DNA of 64,000 nt from Trichostrongylus colubriformis. Lineage: Eukaryota; Nematoda; Chromadorea; Rhabditida; Trichostrongylidae. The DNA is taken from NCBI GenBank assembly GCA_963978905.1, contig OZ022260.1, positions 40,298,259 through 40,362,258 of the forward strand. The letters are read 5' to 3'. Every line of letters starts with the position of its first letter. The stretch's first letter is position 1. A model generated the notes under the pieces. The model was given only the letters and a program-made list of their open reading frames with translations. It had not been told where the DNA came from and did no database searches. Positions 10,870 to 21,339 of this stretch are shown here, one piece after another. Made by a program: the position numbers and the translations under genes.

Positions 10870-11970
10870 AAGGGCATGGAAGTTGTCAGAGCAGTGCTTT
10901 GTGGTCACTATTAAAGATCAGTGCAGGACTTCCCATTAGCTGAACAGGCAAGACTGGAAGAAAGAATTCGAAGAGCAAAGAAAAGAAAAATTGCGGTGCT
11001 GAGAAAAAGGGAACAAATGGACGTGTGAAAAGTTAAAGGAAAGGAGAGCATAAGAGATGAACTCCAAGGAAACTAGGAAATCAATGAATCACACGAAGTT
11101 GAAAGGAAGAAAGTGGAGACTGTAGTAAAAACAAAAATGAATTCGAAATGTAAAATAATCTAAGCTGATGGAAGAGGAGGGAAATATGAAGAGGAAAAAG
11201 AACCGTTCAAAATGAAGCGATAGAAGTGGACGGGAAAAACAGATTTGAAAGAACTAATCGTTTCTACGAAAAGGAGCAAAAGATAAATTTCTGCTGGAGA
11301 AGTGAGAGGAAATAAAGTACAGACTCGAATGAAAAGGGAGTTTTTAAAGGCAGATAAGAAAGAGAAGATTGAAGGTTTTAGTCAAACCAGAAACTACGAT
11401 TTCCAAAATCATACTCGCCGCGACGCGTATGGCATGCGACGCAGTCTGTCTCATGGTCCGCACTTTCACAAGCAGAAAAAGGTGGAGACATGGTGTCGAA
11501 ATTTTTCTTGAGAAATATGACCTCACTTTCCCGCTCTACGCATATAAGGTTACTTTGCTTTACTGAAGCCGTATTCCTAGAAAGGATAATCATCCTCCAT
11601 CGATCCTAAATTACTTCGAAAATGGGTGGGTGTTGAAAAATCGAACGGAAAATTTCAAATCACGACCCTCCCCCTCCCTCAAAGATCCCTCGACTCTTAT
11701 GTTGTTCTGGTCGGAGAGGCCTTGCGCCATCTATTTTTCAAGACCTGCCCCTCCTAACTTAGCTACCCACTTCGACGTAGTGCAATCGACTGTTAATCCA
11801 GTAATGAAGAGGACGCGAAAATCCTTTCGATGAGTCAGTGGTGAATGAATACTACTCCCGAAGGTATCGACAACTTTACTCCGTTTTCTCTCCCTTTCTC
11901 CTCTGTTGCACTAATTGCACTAATCACACTAATTGCCTTCTCTGATTTGCACTTGAAATTACTCCTCGAG
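10870..11970. other. Gene-less, purine-biased stretch
   Basis: From about 10930 to 11360 the + strand is strongly A/G-rich (AAGAAAGAATTCGAAGAGC and similar). No splice-bounded open frame was found. 11400-11970 shows nothing that could be supported. Confidence 0.4.
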
Positions 11971-12170
11971 ATATTACAACGAATCGCGTGGCCGCCCGCG
12001 GCGGGCGGCGCGGCGGGTGCGAGTGCCAGTGGCAGGGCATTGCAGCCTTTAAGCGAGGCAGTGTGGCATGAGTGGAAGCGCAGACGTGACGCAGAACGCT
12101 CGGCTCGGCCGGCTCCCAAGGACAATCGATACGGCGAGTCGTACTGGTGGCGCTTCGAGTGAAACGCCGC
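11970..12170. repeat. Diverged internal part of the MULE-like element at 14647-14884
   Basis: CCGCCCGCGGCGGGCGGCGC and GGTGCGAGTGCCAGTGGCAG match the element at 14647-14884, as do the following GGCATTGCAGCC and TGGAAGCGCAGA. The outer ends GAGTGAGGCTAC / GTAGCCTCAC are absent, so this is a truncated or decayed copy. Confidence 0.6.
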
Positions 12171-12379
12171 GAAGCGACTCGCTGTCATACCTGCACACAC
12201 CCAAACCACCACCACCGTCGGTCAAAATACTCCTCCTAAGACCCTCACTTGAAAGAAATGCCGAAGGGGAAATGATAGAAGATGGAAGAACGAAAGGTGC
12301 AGGAAAAGAATGATGTACAGTAGAGAGGAATCGGGAAAGAAGAAAGCTGAAAGAGAGCTCTGATAAGTTAAAAAAGGCG

Positions 12380-13040
12380 TTCAAGTAGGAATTTCTGCAC
12401 CGATTATCACGACTAACAATAAGTGCACTACTCTGACAGCAGCACCGAAAATTCGTAGCAACGAATCCCTGAGCGGTCTATTTGGGACAGCAGTGCCGAC
12501 GGCATAGATGGAGTCGGGCGCAAGAAAGAGGAAAGGCGGACGCAGCGGCAGACATGCAGACAGACAAATAGACAGACGGACAGAGTAGACACACAGGCGT
12601 AAATGTGGACAGAATGCAGATAGGGAGACAGATAGACACGGGCATACACAGACCGCTGGACACAGACGAGCGGACGGCCAGATATGTACGGGGGGACATG
12701 AACAGACAGCACACAGACAGGCACGCACAGACAGACGCGGATAGACGGGCAGACGGACGGACAGACACACAAGGACGCGGACAGGCACGAACAGAGGGGC
12801 AGACGCGGACTGACGCAGACCAACACCCACCTGGACGTGGCATGCAGTGGACCTGGACAACACAGACACAGACTGACGGGACGGGGGGGGGGGGACAGAC
12901 ACGGACAGACGCGGACGTACAGGCACCTGGACGTGGCATGCGAGACGAGGACTATAGTCACACGCGCTCCGTGACGGTTGTCGATCCTTTTAGAAGACGC
13001 TTCCATCGGCTCGTCGTGGACCACGATCGCCCTTGTGGAT
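12380..13040 (-). pseudogene. Reversed paralog of the last exon-like block and its pyrimidine tract
   Basis: Read on the minus strand, TTTTTCAG is followed by an exon-like block at 13040-12927 that starts ATCCACAAGGGCGA and ends GCATGCCACGTCCAG before GTGCCTGT. Then comes a long CTGTCCGT tract to about 12540. This parallels 7895-8420 on the + strand closely, sharing GTCCGCGTCTGTCCGTGTCT and many following blocks. The frame used on the + strand meets an early stop here, so it is called a pseudogene or non-coding paralog. A 12-base homopolymer (12883-12894) has expanded relative to 6 bases in the plus copy. Confidence 0.5.
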
Positions 13041-13260
13041 CTGAAAAAGTGCAAAAAATAATGAAAAATTTCAAATCAAATAGTAATTCGTTAACAGTTA
13101 GAGAACAAACTTAGTGAAATAAAAAATAATTGAAGCAAATCAAAGTAACGAAATTAATTCATTAGCAAAGCAAAATCGATAAAATAAGTTCAGTACCTGG
13201 GTCCTAGCAGCTTAATTGGCTCAGTGGATCATCTACGGTGCAGGTTGTATAGCCTCTTAC

Positions 13261-13399
13261 CGATCGATCCACTTAACGTCGCTCACCTGTAAGAGAAAAT
13301 TTATGAAAAGATGGCCGGTTTCCACTGCTTGAATTTCCTCATTACCTGTTATCAGGTGGTCGACGGCGTGCCTTTCCTGCCATCTTCGCAGCCACGGAT
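13261..13399 (-). pseudogene. Two small exon-like blocks of the minus-strand paralog
   Basis: On the minus strand, GGTTTCAG precedes a 54-base block (13399-13346) ending before GTAATG. CTTACAG precedes a 26-base block (13286-13261) ending before GTAAGAG. The first has the same length and start (AT...GGC...) as the plus-strand block at 7662-7715 but contains a stop in that frame. The second begins GTGAGCGACGTTAAGTGG, like the plus-strand block at 7772 (GTGGGCGACGTGAAAGTGG). The order and spacing resemble the plus-strand cluster. Confidence 0.4.
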
Positions 13400-13445
13400 C
13401 TGAAACCAGCATCGTGAAAACTTGAGCTTTATTTCAAACACGAGT

Positions 13446-14625
13446 TTAAGAAACTTGGAGTATTATCTCCAATCCTTTTCAATATATTCACTTTTGAGCT
13501 GCCTTCACTAGTTCTTGCCAAAGGAATTAAATGTGTCGCTTTCGCTGACGATTTCAAACTGTACCACCCAATTCGATCCCAATCGGACAAAGAACTATTA
13601 CAAGAGACCATTAACGCTGTCAGCAACTGGGCCGTACAATGGAAACTACCCATATCTATTCAAAAATCTAAGATTTTACACTTGGGAAAGGTTTATATCC
13701 ACTACATACTCGATAGACGGTGTGCAGTTGGAAGAAGTAAAGGAGATTAGAGACCTCGGCTTTTTCGTTCGCAGTGACCTCAGTTTCGATGAACACTGTC
13801 TCAAAATCGCTGTCAAAGCCATGGCGCTGTTGTTCAAAATGTTCAGAGCACTCTCAACTAGGGATCCTTTGATACTTCTCAGAGCTTTCAAAACATACAT
13901 CAAGCCGTTGTTGGAATATGGAACAGTGGTATTCAGCCCACATAAGATAAAGATGATCAATTCTATAGAAAGGGTACTGAACAGTTTTACACGAAAGGTT
14001 TTCGTTAGGGCAGTAGGGTTCAATTACCATCAGATACCTAGCTGCAGTGTGCGCAACGCTAACCTCGGCCTCGAGACTCTAGCTCTCAGAAGGAAGAAAT
14101 TCGACTTAATTACGTTTTTCAAAATTTTTTACGGTCATGCTAGACTCAAATCGAACACCTTTCTTGCAGTCAAAGACTCCAAAGCCAGGGGTGGTTCCGC
14201 GAAAATTTATGCTCGCCGCGCTAAATACAATGTTAGACATCATTTCTTTGTAAACAGAACTTGCAATGAGTTCAATAGACTGCTCAAGTTAGGAGTGGTC
14301 ACAGGGAAATTAAATTCGTTCAAGACAGCATTGGACAAGTATCTAACTTCCTAGGGTATATTCGAAATTTTTTGTCAGTGTAATCATTCAATTCATTCAC
14401 TCCGCTCCATACTGCCTAAGCCACGCATTTTTACATGTTGTTTAATGTTTGTTGACCAACTTTATACATGTTTTGTTATCATATATGTTGTTCAGTGATT
14501 GTTAATTAACTCTTATCATATGGATTTGATTGGCCAGGCTTTGATCTTACTTTCCTTTTTTGACTTCATTGCCACATGGGTTTACCTCATGTAATAAATA
14601 GAAATAGAAATAGAAATAGAAACTT
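13446..14625 (+). pseudogene. 5'-truncated LINE (non-LTR retrotransposon) reverse transcriptase with frameshift
   Basis: The first frame reads GVLSPILFNIFTFELP, then the catalytic FADDFKLY, then NAVSNWAVQWKLPIS and KSKILHLG, which are reverse transcriptase core motifs of the CR1/jockey type. Near 13688 the frame shifts by one, and the second frame (about 13690-14354) carries GVQLEEVKEIRDLGFFVRSD, SFDEHCLKIAVKAMALLFKM and LLEYGTVVFSP, ending ALDKYLTS before a stop. The endonuclease and the N-terminal half of the polymerase are missing. The 3' end is a short tandem tail of ATAGAA units ending at about 14624, typical of this class. It is a dead, 5'-truncated insertion. Confidence 0.85.
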
Positions 14626-14646
14626 TAATGTGCGTTAAAGGCAGCG

Positions 14647-14884
14647 GAGTGAGGCTACTTATTTGAAAATCGCGTGACCGCCCGCGGCGAGCGGCGCGGC
14701 GGGTGCGAGTGCCACCGGTAAGGCATGGTAGCCTTCAAGCGAAGCAGTATGGTATGGGTGGAAGCGCAGAGGTGACGCTTCCACGCTCTTCCAGGCTCCC
14801 AAAGGCAATCAATTCGCAAGTCGCTCCCGCCGTGCTGCTCACCGCGGGCGGCCACGCGATTTTCCGGAGTAAGTAGCCTCACCC
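14647..14884. mobile_element. MULE-like MITE with 9-bp target duplication
   Basis: 238 bases with inverted ends GAGTGAGGCTACTT and AAGTAGCCTCACCC and a GC-rich interior (CCGCCCGCGGCGAGCGGCGC). The 9 bases AAGGCAGCG occur immediately before (14638-14646) and after (14885-14893). A 9-bp duplication with terminal inverted repeats points to the Mutator-like superfamily. A decayed relative lies at about 11970-12170. Confidence 0.78.
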
Positions 14885-15236
14885 AAGGCAGCGATAGGGA
14901 TAATTCGGACGAACGGTGAAAAAGGTAGTGAATATGAAAGTCGAGGCTCCTAGTAATACGATTGTGAAGAAAAAACGGAATGAAATAGCCAAAGACCCGA
15001 GAAACCTTTACGTCAGTGGCAGGTCGTCCGAACTATTCTTCCATTGGTATGTTGCTAAGTGAACACTTTGAAAATACGACAGCATCTATTTTCTAGAGAG
15101 GCGAGTTAAATTGCGAAAGCGCACCGCGATTATCTTCCACCCTGAGGCATCTCCTTGGCCACTGTCATCGTAGCCAATCAGCAATCACGACGCCTGGGGG
15201 CGGGATCTGTCATCCGAAGGTGTCAGCCGTCAATCG

Positions 15237-15510
15237 TTATGCCGTCACTACAGCTCGGAGCGCGCTTTTCAACGGGGATTTCGCCATAAATAAGGTTCTT
15301 AGGCCCATAGTTCCCATGTGAGTGACTTCTTTAGGGGATTTTCCAATGACCACACTATCCCTAACGCTGTCTTTCATTCCAGAAAGCTGAGACAAAATGA
15401 AAAAATAATGAAATGACAAAAATGAAAGTACCTGAGATCCAGATGGCTCTTTTCTTCAAGCAGGGATAAATGGAGTGGCCTCGAACCGAACAACTCCAGT
15501 TGGATTACCT
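15237..15510 (-). other. Exon-like blocks of the minus-strand cluster, weak
   Basis: On the minus strand, TTTTACAG is followed by a block at about 15509-15432 ending CTGGATCTCAG before GTACTTTC. A further open stretch (about 15400-15237) reads MKDSVRDSVVIGKSPKEV. The splice signals fit the style of the neighbouring blocks at 13261-13399 and 18277-18353, but no paralog on the + strand or known family was recognised. They could equally be chance. Confidence 0.2.
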
Positions 15511-15899
15511 GTAAAATTTAAATTCATTATTGGTACTCGGATGGGTACAACAACACGGCGATTTGAATTTGGAAATCAATCAAAAGTCAATCAATCAAAA
15601 GCATTTTAGAGCACAACGTTCAACAAGTTTGAAACGTCAGTCATGTATAAGTGCTTCAAGATTCTAGAAAATGCCCTTCTCTTCATTAGGTTATCACCCA
15701 GAAATCTCTCAGCTCGAAGAAGAACTACGAGCAATACTAATGCATGAAGTAAAAAAAATCTCGATTAAGAAAGAAGATGGTGAAGGGAATATGTTTGATT
15801 GCTTGGAGAAGAAAGGGGCACCTCCCTACGGGTACGAAATGAATCCGATTCGCCCAGCATGGTTCAGAAATCAATCAATCCCCCCCCTTTTTTTCGCCC

Positions 15900-16050
15900 A
15901 CGACCAAAGGTCATAGGTTTCTGACCTTTGTTCATGTGAGGTCCTGCCCGTGAAGGCAATGGTTGCTATTGGACAACGGGATCGGATATCGATAACGGGC
16001 GCCAAAACCACCCACCCCGAACCCGATGGTGGGCCTACCCTTCCTCCATC
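15900..16050. repeat. Dispersed repeat, family B
   Basis: Contains GATATCGATAACGGGCGCC followed by AAAACCACCC, matching the family B core. A 17-base G run follows at 16150-16166. Confidence 0.5.
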
Positions 16051-16689
16051 TTCTCTCTTGATGTAGAAATTTCGTTTCTGCGTGTAGGATCCTTTGTAGC
16101 TGTTCCCACGCTGAGAAAGATTTCCAGTTGATATTCTTATGAGGGAGGTGGGGGGGGGGGGGGGGGAAAGGGGAAGGAACAGTTTATAGAATTAAGAGAA
16201 TGCAGCATGTTGACGTGTCTGAATTCGTATCGTCGTATTGTTGGATCGGCAGAAAACACAATGGTAAATTGAAGGGCGCTCATGTACTATGGGGGTGGCA
16301 CACAAAAACAATTTCTAGGAAGTTTCAATTTCTAGGAATTCTAGGAAGTGGAAATTTTTTCACACCCTGAGTGGTTAAGCAGGAGCTCCGAGGAGTGTCC
16401 TCAAACAAAAAAGGATGAAAAAAATATTTGCTACCCTAAAAAATATTCACTCATTCCAAAGCTCCTTCCCCCTCAGGATTAGGCGAAAAACCACATTTCT
16501 CGGTTTGCACTGATATCTTAATACCTTCCAACACATTAAAAAGCACACGCATAAAAAGCCCAAAGAACAAAAGTGTCGCTCGACATACGCCCGATAATCA
16601 TACCACTTCTACCTAGTACAAAGTATGATTATCAATTGAGGACCTTCATTTTAGAGATCGGCCATCGCCTTAAATTGCCTCAAGTTGCA

Positions 16690-16786
16690 AGGGTATCCCT
16701 AAGAGTGCGCTAGTGTAGAAGTAGGCTTAAAAACTAAGGGTATCCATAAGAGTGCGCTAGTGTAGAAGTAGGCCTAAAAACTAAGA
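16690..16786. repeat. 48-bp tandem duplication
   Basis: The segment AGGGTATCC(C/A)TAAGAGTGCG through GTAGAAGTAGGCYTAAAAACTAAG occurs twice in a row, with only two or three differences. It is a recent local duplication in otherwise featureless DNA. Confidence 0.85.
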
Positions 16787-17229
16787 CCCCTACAGCTTTA
16801 AATACGACAACCCGCCAAGGATTGCTCGTCGGATTGGCCAAGGGTGTTATCGTAGAATATCCGGGTCATTATACGAATCGGTTTGAGGTAGGGTCTTGGC
16901 GCAACTTAACAAAGTCAACCAAGCTTTCAATTATTTCCGATGTGGTCATTTGATGTAGCACAATATAAATTACCAGAAATTCTCACTTGAAGATCAGCCA
17001 GTACCCAATCGAATGTGCCATAATTTGGAATATAACGAGTACAATACAATATGTCACGCGCTAGGAGGGGATATTAGTGAAGCATTTCATCACTTTCCAC
17101 CCATAGCACGACCCCCTACGTATTTCTCGTAGTTGACGGTCAAAAGATCAAGTTTTCATGAGATTTGATCAATTTTCAAACAGTTCATCCACCCGCGCCC
17201 ATTTTAACCTACTAAACATCGATTCAATG

Positions 17230-17310
17230 AGTACCTCAAAAGCTCTCTGAGTCTCCGTTCTCTGGGCTCGAGGAGATCCATCGCCACTTGCATCACTTCC
17301 ATCTGAAATA
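17230..17310 (-). other. Exon-like block of the minus-strand cluster
   Basis: TGTATTTCAG precedes a block reading DGSDASGDGSPRAQRTETQR on the minus strand, ending AFE before GTACTCATTG. It has good splice signals and a Ser/Asp/Gly-rich frame. It lies between the block at 18277-18353 and the blocks at 15.2-15.5 kb and may belong to the same transcript. No family was recognised. Confidence 0.25.
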
Positions 17311-18276
17311 CAAGGATAAATCTTCATTACATTGAGGTGGTCGATTGTTTCATGGCGATGTGAAAATCGATAAACTGTAGTTTTTTGGACAACAAAACTA
17401 AAAAAGTCAGAGTAACATTCAGGCAATTTCAACCGTCATAAAGCGCGTTACAACTTTAACAACCCTCCGCATTTGACGTAATATACGCCTGAGAAAACAA
17501 CAATTCCTAATCCAACATCAGCCAGAACTCGAACCAAACGTGCCATCAGTTGAATGGACTAAGTGGTCGTGAGCTAAAAGGCAGAGCACTTCATCCCATA
17601 ATCAACTGCCGCCGTGTTGCTAATGTCGGTAGCTGAGCATGATTCAGTTTCCCCCGACAAGTGAAAGAGACTGGTAGGTTCACAGGATTGCGGTTAACCG
17701 CGTAGATAATCATTCGGTTCCCCACCTCCCAATCTCGTCACCATCATTCCGTAGCCTCGTGGATCTGATCAAAAAATGATGATGGATCTGTTGAAGAGTT
17801 CCGATCTGGAACTGTAATTCCGCTCACGTCGGCCTCTTGTTCATCGACCGGGGTGTCAGTACCGTACGGGATCGATCAACGCTACCAGCCGACCGTACCC
17901 TTCCACATCGGAACCGAGGTGGTCCCTTACCACGTATTGATCAATTCAGAATGATCAATACGTGGATGAGTTTTGCAGGATTTGCCGGATGAGAAGCAAG
18001 TGCATGTACCCTTACACAGTCAGATCCTGCCCTACGAGCAGATGGGAGGGAGGTGAGGGGGGGGGGGACAAAAGTGTTCATCCAACCGGAATATGTTGCC
18101 CTGTCAAGCTTTGGGTGTTTCCGGCTCAGAATCTTTTGTTATGACTATGTTGTTAGAAGGATTTACATGCATGGACTTATGATGGCACCCCCCCCCCCCT
18201 CTTTACTGTGCGAAAAAAGGAATACTGGGCGCAAACTCCTGTCTCCATCCACGTTTATAGTCGATCCAGAACTTAC

Positions 18277-18353
18277 CTCTAAGTGGTCGTGGCTTATCCA
18301 TATCTACTGGTGTCGAGGAGACCATCGGCAGACCACCGCCTGTGTCACAGTGA
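18277..18353 (-). CDS. Exon-like block paralogous to the duplicated exon at 6365-6566
   Basis: On the minus strand, TCTTATTTCAG precedes and GTAAGTTCTGGATCGACT follows. The frame reads SHCDTGGGLPMVSSTPVDMD and ends KPRPLRG. The + strand exon at 6365 ends EKPRSLSR and is followed by GTACGTTCTGAATCGACT, so both the exon end and the intron start are shared. This anchors the far end of the inverted pair of exon clusters. Confidence 0.35.
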
Positions 18354-18663
18354 CTGAAATAAGAGGATAAATTTTTATTTTTTTGCAATTTAGGCAACCA
18401 ACTGATTCGCGGCAAAAAAAAATCGACAAGAAAATTAACTTTTAGGTATACATGAATGTGATAAGCTTATTATGTATAGAAGTGAACTTCTTTTCGAAGA
18501 ACAAGAAACGAAAACCCAGGCAGAATCCATAGGAACACTCCAGACTGGCCATTCACTCGGGGTTATGTGGTTCACTGAGGGCTATGTGGTAAGCCTGAGC
18601 AGGCAATCAAGTGGAAACAACAGCAGCAGCAAGGACCAAGAGAAAATTGAATTTACAAAATTC

Positions 18664-18874
18664 TGGGGTCAATTAAAGAGAGGAGAAAGACGCCACTCTT
18701 CACCGACGTCGATGTTGCTTCCCTCCTTATTTAGGCCAAATTCAAACCCCCTTTTCCTACATGGAAAAGCATCTGCCAAAGCATCCGTCTCATGCTTTAG
18801 TCTAAGTCAAGGGAGGGCAAGGAGCTTCGACGTCAGTGAAAATCTTGAGTCCCCCACCCACTTTAATTGACCCG
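18664..18874. mobile_element. hAT-like MITE, family A, copy 3
   Basis: Ends GGGTCAATTAAAGAG and CTTTAATTGACCC are inverted. The flanking 8 bases are AAATTCTG on the left and GAATTCTG on the right, a 7-of-8 match consistent with an aged 8-bp target duplication. The interior shares CTTCCCTCC and GAGCTTCGACGTC with the other family A copies. Confidence 0.72.
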
Positions 18875-18954
18875 AATTCTGAAATAGTAAATAAAAGTAA
18901 ATGAAAAATGTCATGGCTTGAAACGAAAAAGAAACATGAAAGCAGAAATAGGTA

Positions 18955-19095
18955 GAACAAACTGCACGCATTTCTCGGCTCGCCTGGTGGCGGTTGATTT
19001 TCGCGCCCGTTATCGATATCGAACCCCGATAACCGATGGGGCATTTGGGGTGGTCTGCCATCGAGTTCATTGGCCGAATAACCAAACGATACCTA
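18955..19095. repeat. Dispersed repeat, family B, reversed
   Basis: Carries CGCGCCCGTTATCGATATCG, the reverse complement of the family B core. The flank (TTCATTGGCCGAATAACC) resembles the flank at about 5520-5560 in reverse. Confidence 0.55.
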
Positions 19096-19306
19096 GCACA
19101 AATACCTTTTAATAACAACTGTCCTAAAAAGAACTTATGTGTTACGTTCTAGTAAGAGTAACTGAGGGGCTAAATTTCCTGTTCTGACTTCGAAGAGAAC
19201 CCGAATTCTCGAAGATCAACCTGGTCATCAAATATTACAATTTAAATACATGTGTACAGTGTTCACTTATTTACCTTATGGAGAAACTTCGGACAAGCTG
19301 ACCCTG

Positions 19307-19540
19307 GATGTGTACCCTTATGTCAGGATGGCGCACTGCGGCATGTCGCAAGCGAAGCAATGCGGACGAGCTAAAGGCGCCATGTTGTTGGGTCCCGAAG
19401 CGATTAGAAGCCGACTGCGTATCACACCCCTAGCATTGTAATCGTTTTAAGACCCAATTACCGCGAAGCACATAGCTCGCACACACTGTGTCGCACGCCG
19501 CTCGTCGTCGTGCGGCATCCTGACATAAGGGTACACACCC
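19307..19540. mobile_element. MULE-like MITE with 10-bp target duplication
   Basis: 234 bases. Ends GATGTGTACCCTTATGTCAG and CTGACATAAGGGTACACACCC are inverted over more than 20 bases and continue into ATGGCGCAC / GTGCGGCAT. The 10 bases GCTGACCCTG lie on both sides (19297-19306 and 19541-19550). Long terminal inverted repeats with a 10-bp duplication fit Mutator-like elements. The identical duplication suggests a fairly recent insertion. The open frame inside is not considered a gene. Confidence 0.85.
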
Positions 19541-19550
19541 GCTGACCCTG

Positions 19551-20141
19551 AGGTAGACCGATCCATACGCAGGGGTCGTGTTATTATTATAGCATCCATA
19601 AATATTACGATGGCAAAAAATGCAGTGGAAATGAGCGCAAAGATCGTTTGTGAGTCTTAATAAGGAATCGGATGCTCAAACAAAAATGAAAAAGAGGAAT
19701 TCATGGAGCTGTAGCAGTGAAGGAGTGCACTACACTAAGCTTGGCGTCGGACATTTTTCCATGAGCTCTGGGAGAAAGGAACTTCTAGCCTGTGCGCTAA
19801 AGCTTAGCATCAACATGAAGACATGCCTGTGCCCACTATGTGTTCATCACTCTATAAGATCCCCCACCCCCCAGAGCAATGGCACCGAATCGCTCACGAA
19901 ACGTCGCCAACTGAAAAATTCCTCGAAATCAGAGGGGTACGTACATATGAGCTGGAGATCAGGACGCTGCGTGATAATTGATTGGCCATATAAGTGTATA
20001 AGTATTAATGACCATTACAAACTCCTATGCTCCTGAATTTGGGCAAACGCACAGGATCTATGAAAACACCTAGTTCTGACTTGATGGTCCAGACACTTGG
20101 ATTCTTCTCAACAATAAAAATCTGAGCTAAAAAGTTTGGTA
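19551..20141. other. Gene-less stretch
   Basis: One open frame of 128 codons (19650-20036) lacks homology cues, splice partners or biased composition. No other structure was seen. Confidence 0.35.
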
Positions 20142-20143
20142 TA

Positions 20144-20880
20144 CAGGGGGTGCCAAAAAAAGAGTAGTTTTGCTCACGGCTCACATCCGCCCATTATCCA
20201 AACCTTGGAAAACGAAAGGGGTAAAAATTGGGGCAAAATATCTCCAAAATGTTCATTTAGAAACAGGAGCAGGCTGACACTCACTACTTTCACCGCCACA
20301 AAAATATGTAGCCTTCTGTCAGCACAGTCGTGCTATAGAGCATCTACGGCATTAAGGTCCGCCTAAAACAGCAGAGCCAACTTCCGTGGGAGGTTTCTCG
20401 TGGAAAGCTTCCTGAGGAATTATCATTCGGCTCATGGGAGTCACAGAGCTCTTGCTGCTATGATCCGAAGTGTCATTTTTCATACCTCAAACCCCCTCCG
20501 GAAGGTTTTCAGTGGTAATGGCACATTTTGGTTCTTGGAAATGATGGATGTTGGGAGCCTGAAAAAAAAAACGAAAGCCTGAAAAAAGCCTGAAAAAATA
20601 CTTAAGGACGCCACCCAATATGAATCCTCTCAGGGCCCAGAGTGAAGGGACCTTAGCAAGGTTGTGAACAAGGGTGCCGAAACCTCGTATTTAGCCGAGT
20701 TTAGGTGACACATCGTGTTCACGCAGAAGTAGCTCCCGATCCTGTTCGCGTAGAAGGCTCTCACGGAGTTTAGTGACAGTATGAGGTGTGCCCTTGATGG
20801 ATATACCTTGTAAGAATTTGCGGAAGTTCGACTAAGGCAGAGCTGAAAACGGAGAAAATAATCTTTTTTGGCACCCCCTG
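20144..20880. mobile_element. Tc1/mariner-type non-autonomous element
   Basis: 737 bases bounded by CAGGGGGTGCCAAAAAAAG and TTTTTTGGCACCCCCTG, with TA on each side (20142-20143 and 20881-20882). TA target duplication plus these ends indicates the Tc1/mariner group. The interior has no transposase frame that could be recognised, so it would depend on a helper. Confidence 0.82.
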
Positions 20881-21089
20881 TAATTTGGGCGGGTCTTTAG
20901 GAAAAATAATGGACACTTAAAATTTGCAGCTACAGGTGAAGAATACGATTATTCCGGGTTATATAGAAAAGGTCTGCAGCACAAGGAAGTGGCAAGCCAA
21001 TAGATATGAAGCGGGTAGACATAAGACTGACTAGAATATCATTCTAAAGAAGATAACGGTTGGTCAGAGCACCCGTATTGAAATGGAGT

Positions 21090-21140
21090 ACCGGGTGGGT
21101 GCCTTCCGCGCCCGCTATCGATAACCGATGCAACCGCTGC
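21090..21140. repeat. Dispersed repeat, family B fragment, reversed
   Basis: CCGCGCCCGCTATCGATAACC is a diverged reverse copy of the family B core. Confidence 0.4.
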
Positions 21141-21339
21141 AATTTGAGACCTGTGAACCACTATTTCTGCATTGATTTCTGCACCGGCATATTTTCCAAG
21201 GCTCAGTGGGAAGTTCTGGGCACCTGAACACGTATCTAACCAGTGAAAAATTTCAGGTTCATCGAATGTTCCTATGATTAGAAAGGGTCCTACTAAAATC
21301 CGATCCACTGTCTATAAGGCTAATAGTCGTTCCCCTAGC

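Noticed and set aside
13190..13290. tRNA-like look of TAATTGGCTCAGTGGATC
   Set aside because: No cloverleaf closes. The segment contains the small exon-like block with splice signals on the minus strand.
15671..15916. 81-codon plus-strand frame opening MPFSSLGYHPEISQLEEELR
   Set aside because: It starts plausibly but ends in a C run and a family B repeat, with no donor or recognised family.
19650..20036. 128-codon plus-strand open frame
   Set aside because: No domain cue, splice partner or composition bias. Such a length arises by chance in 64 kb.
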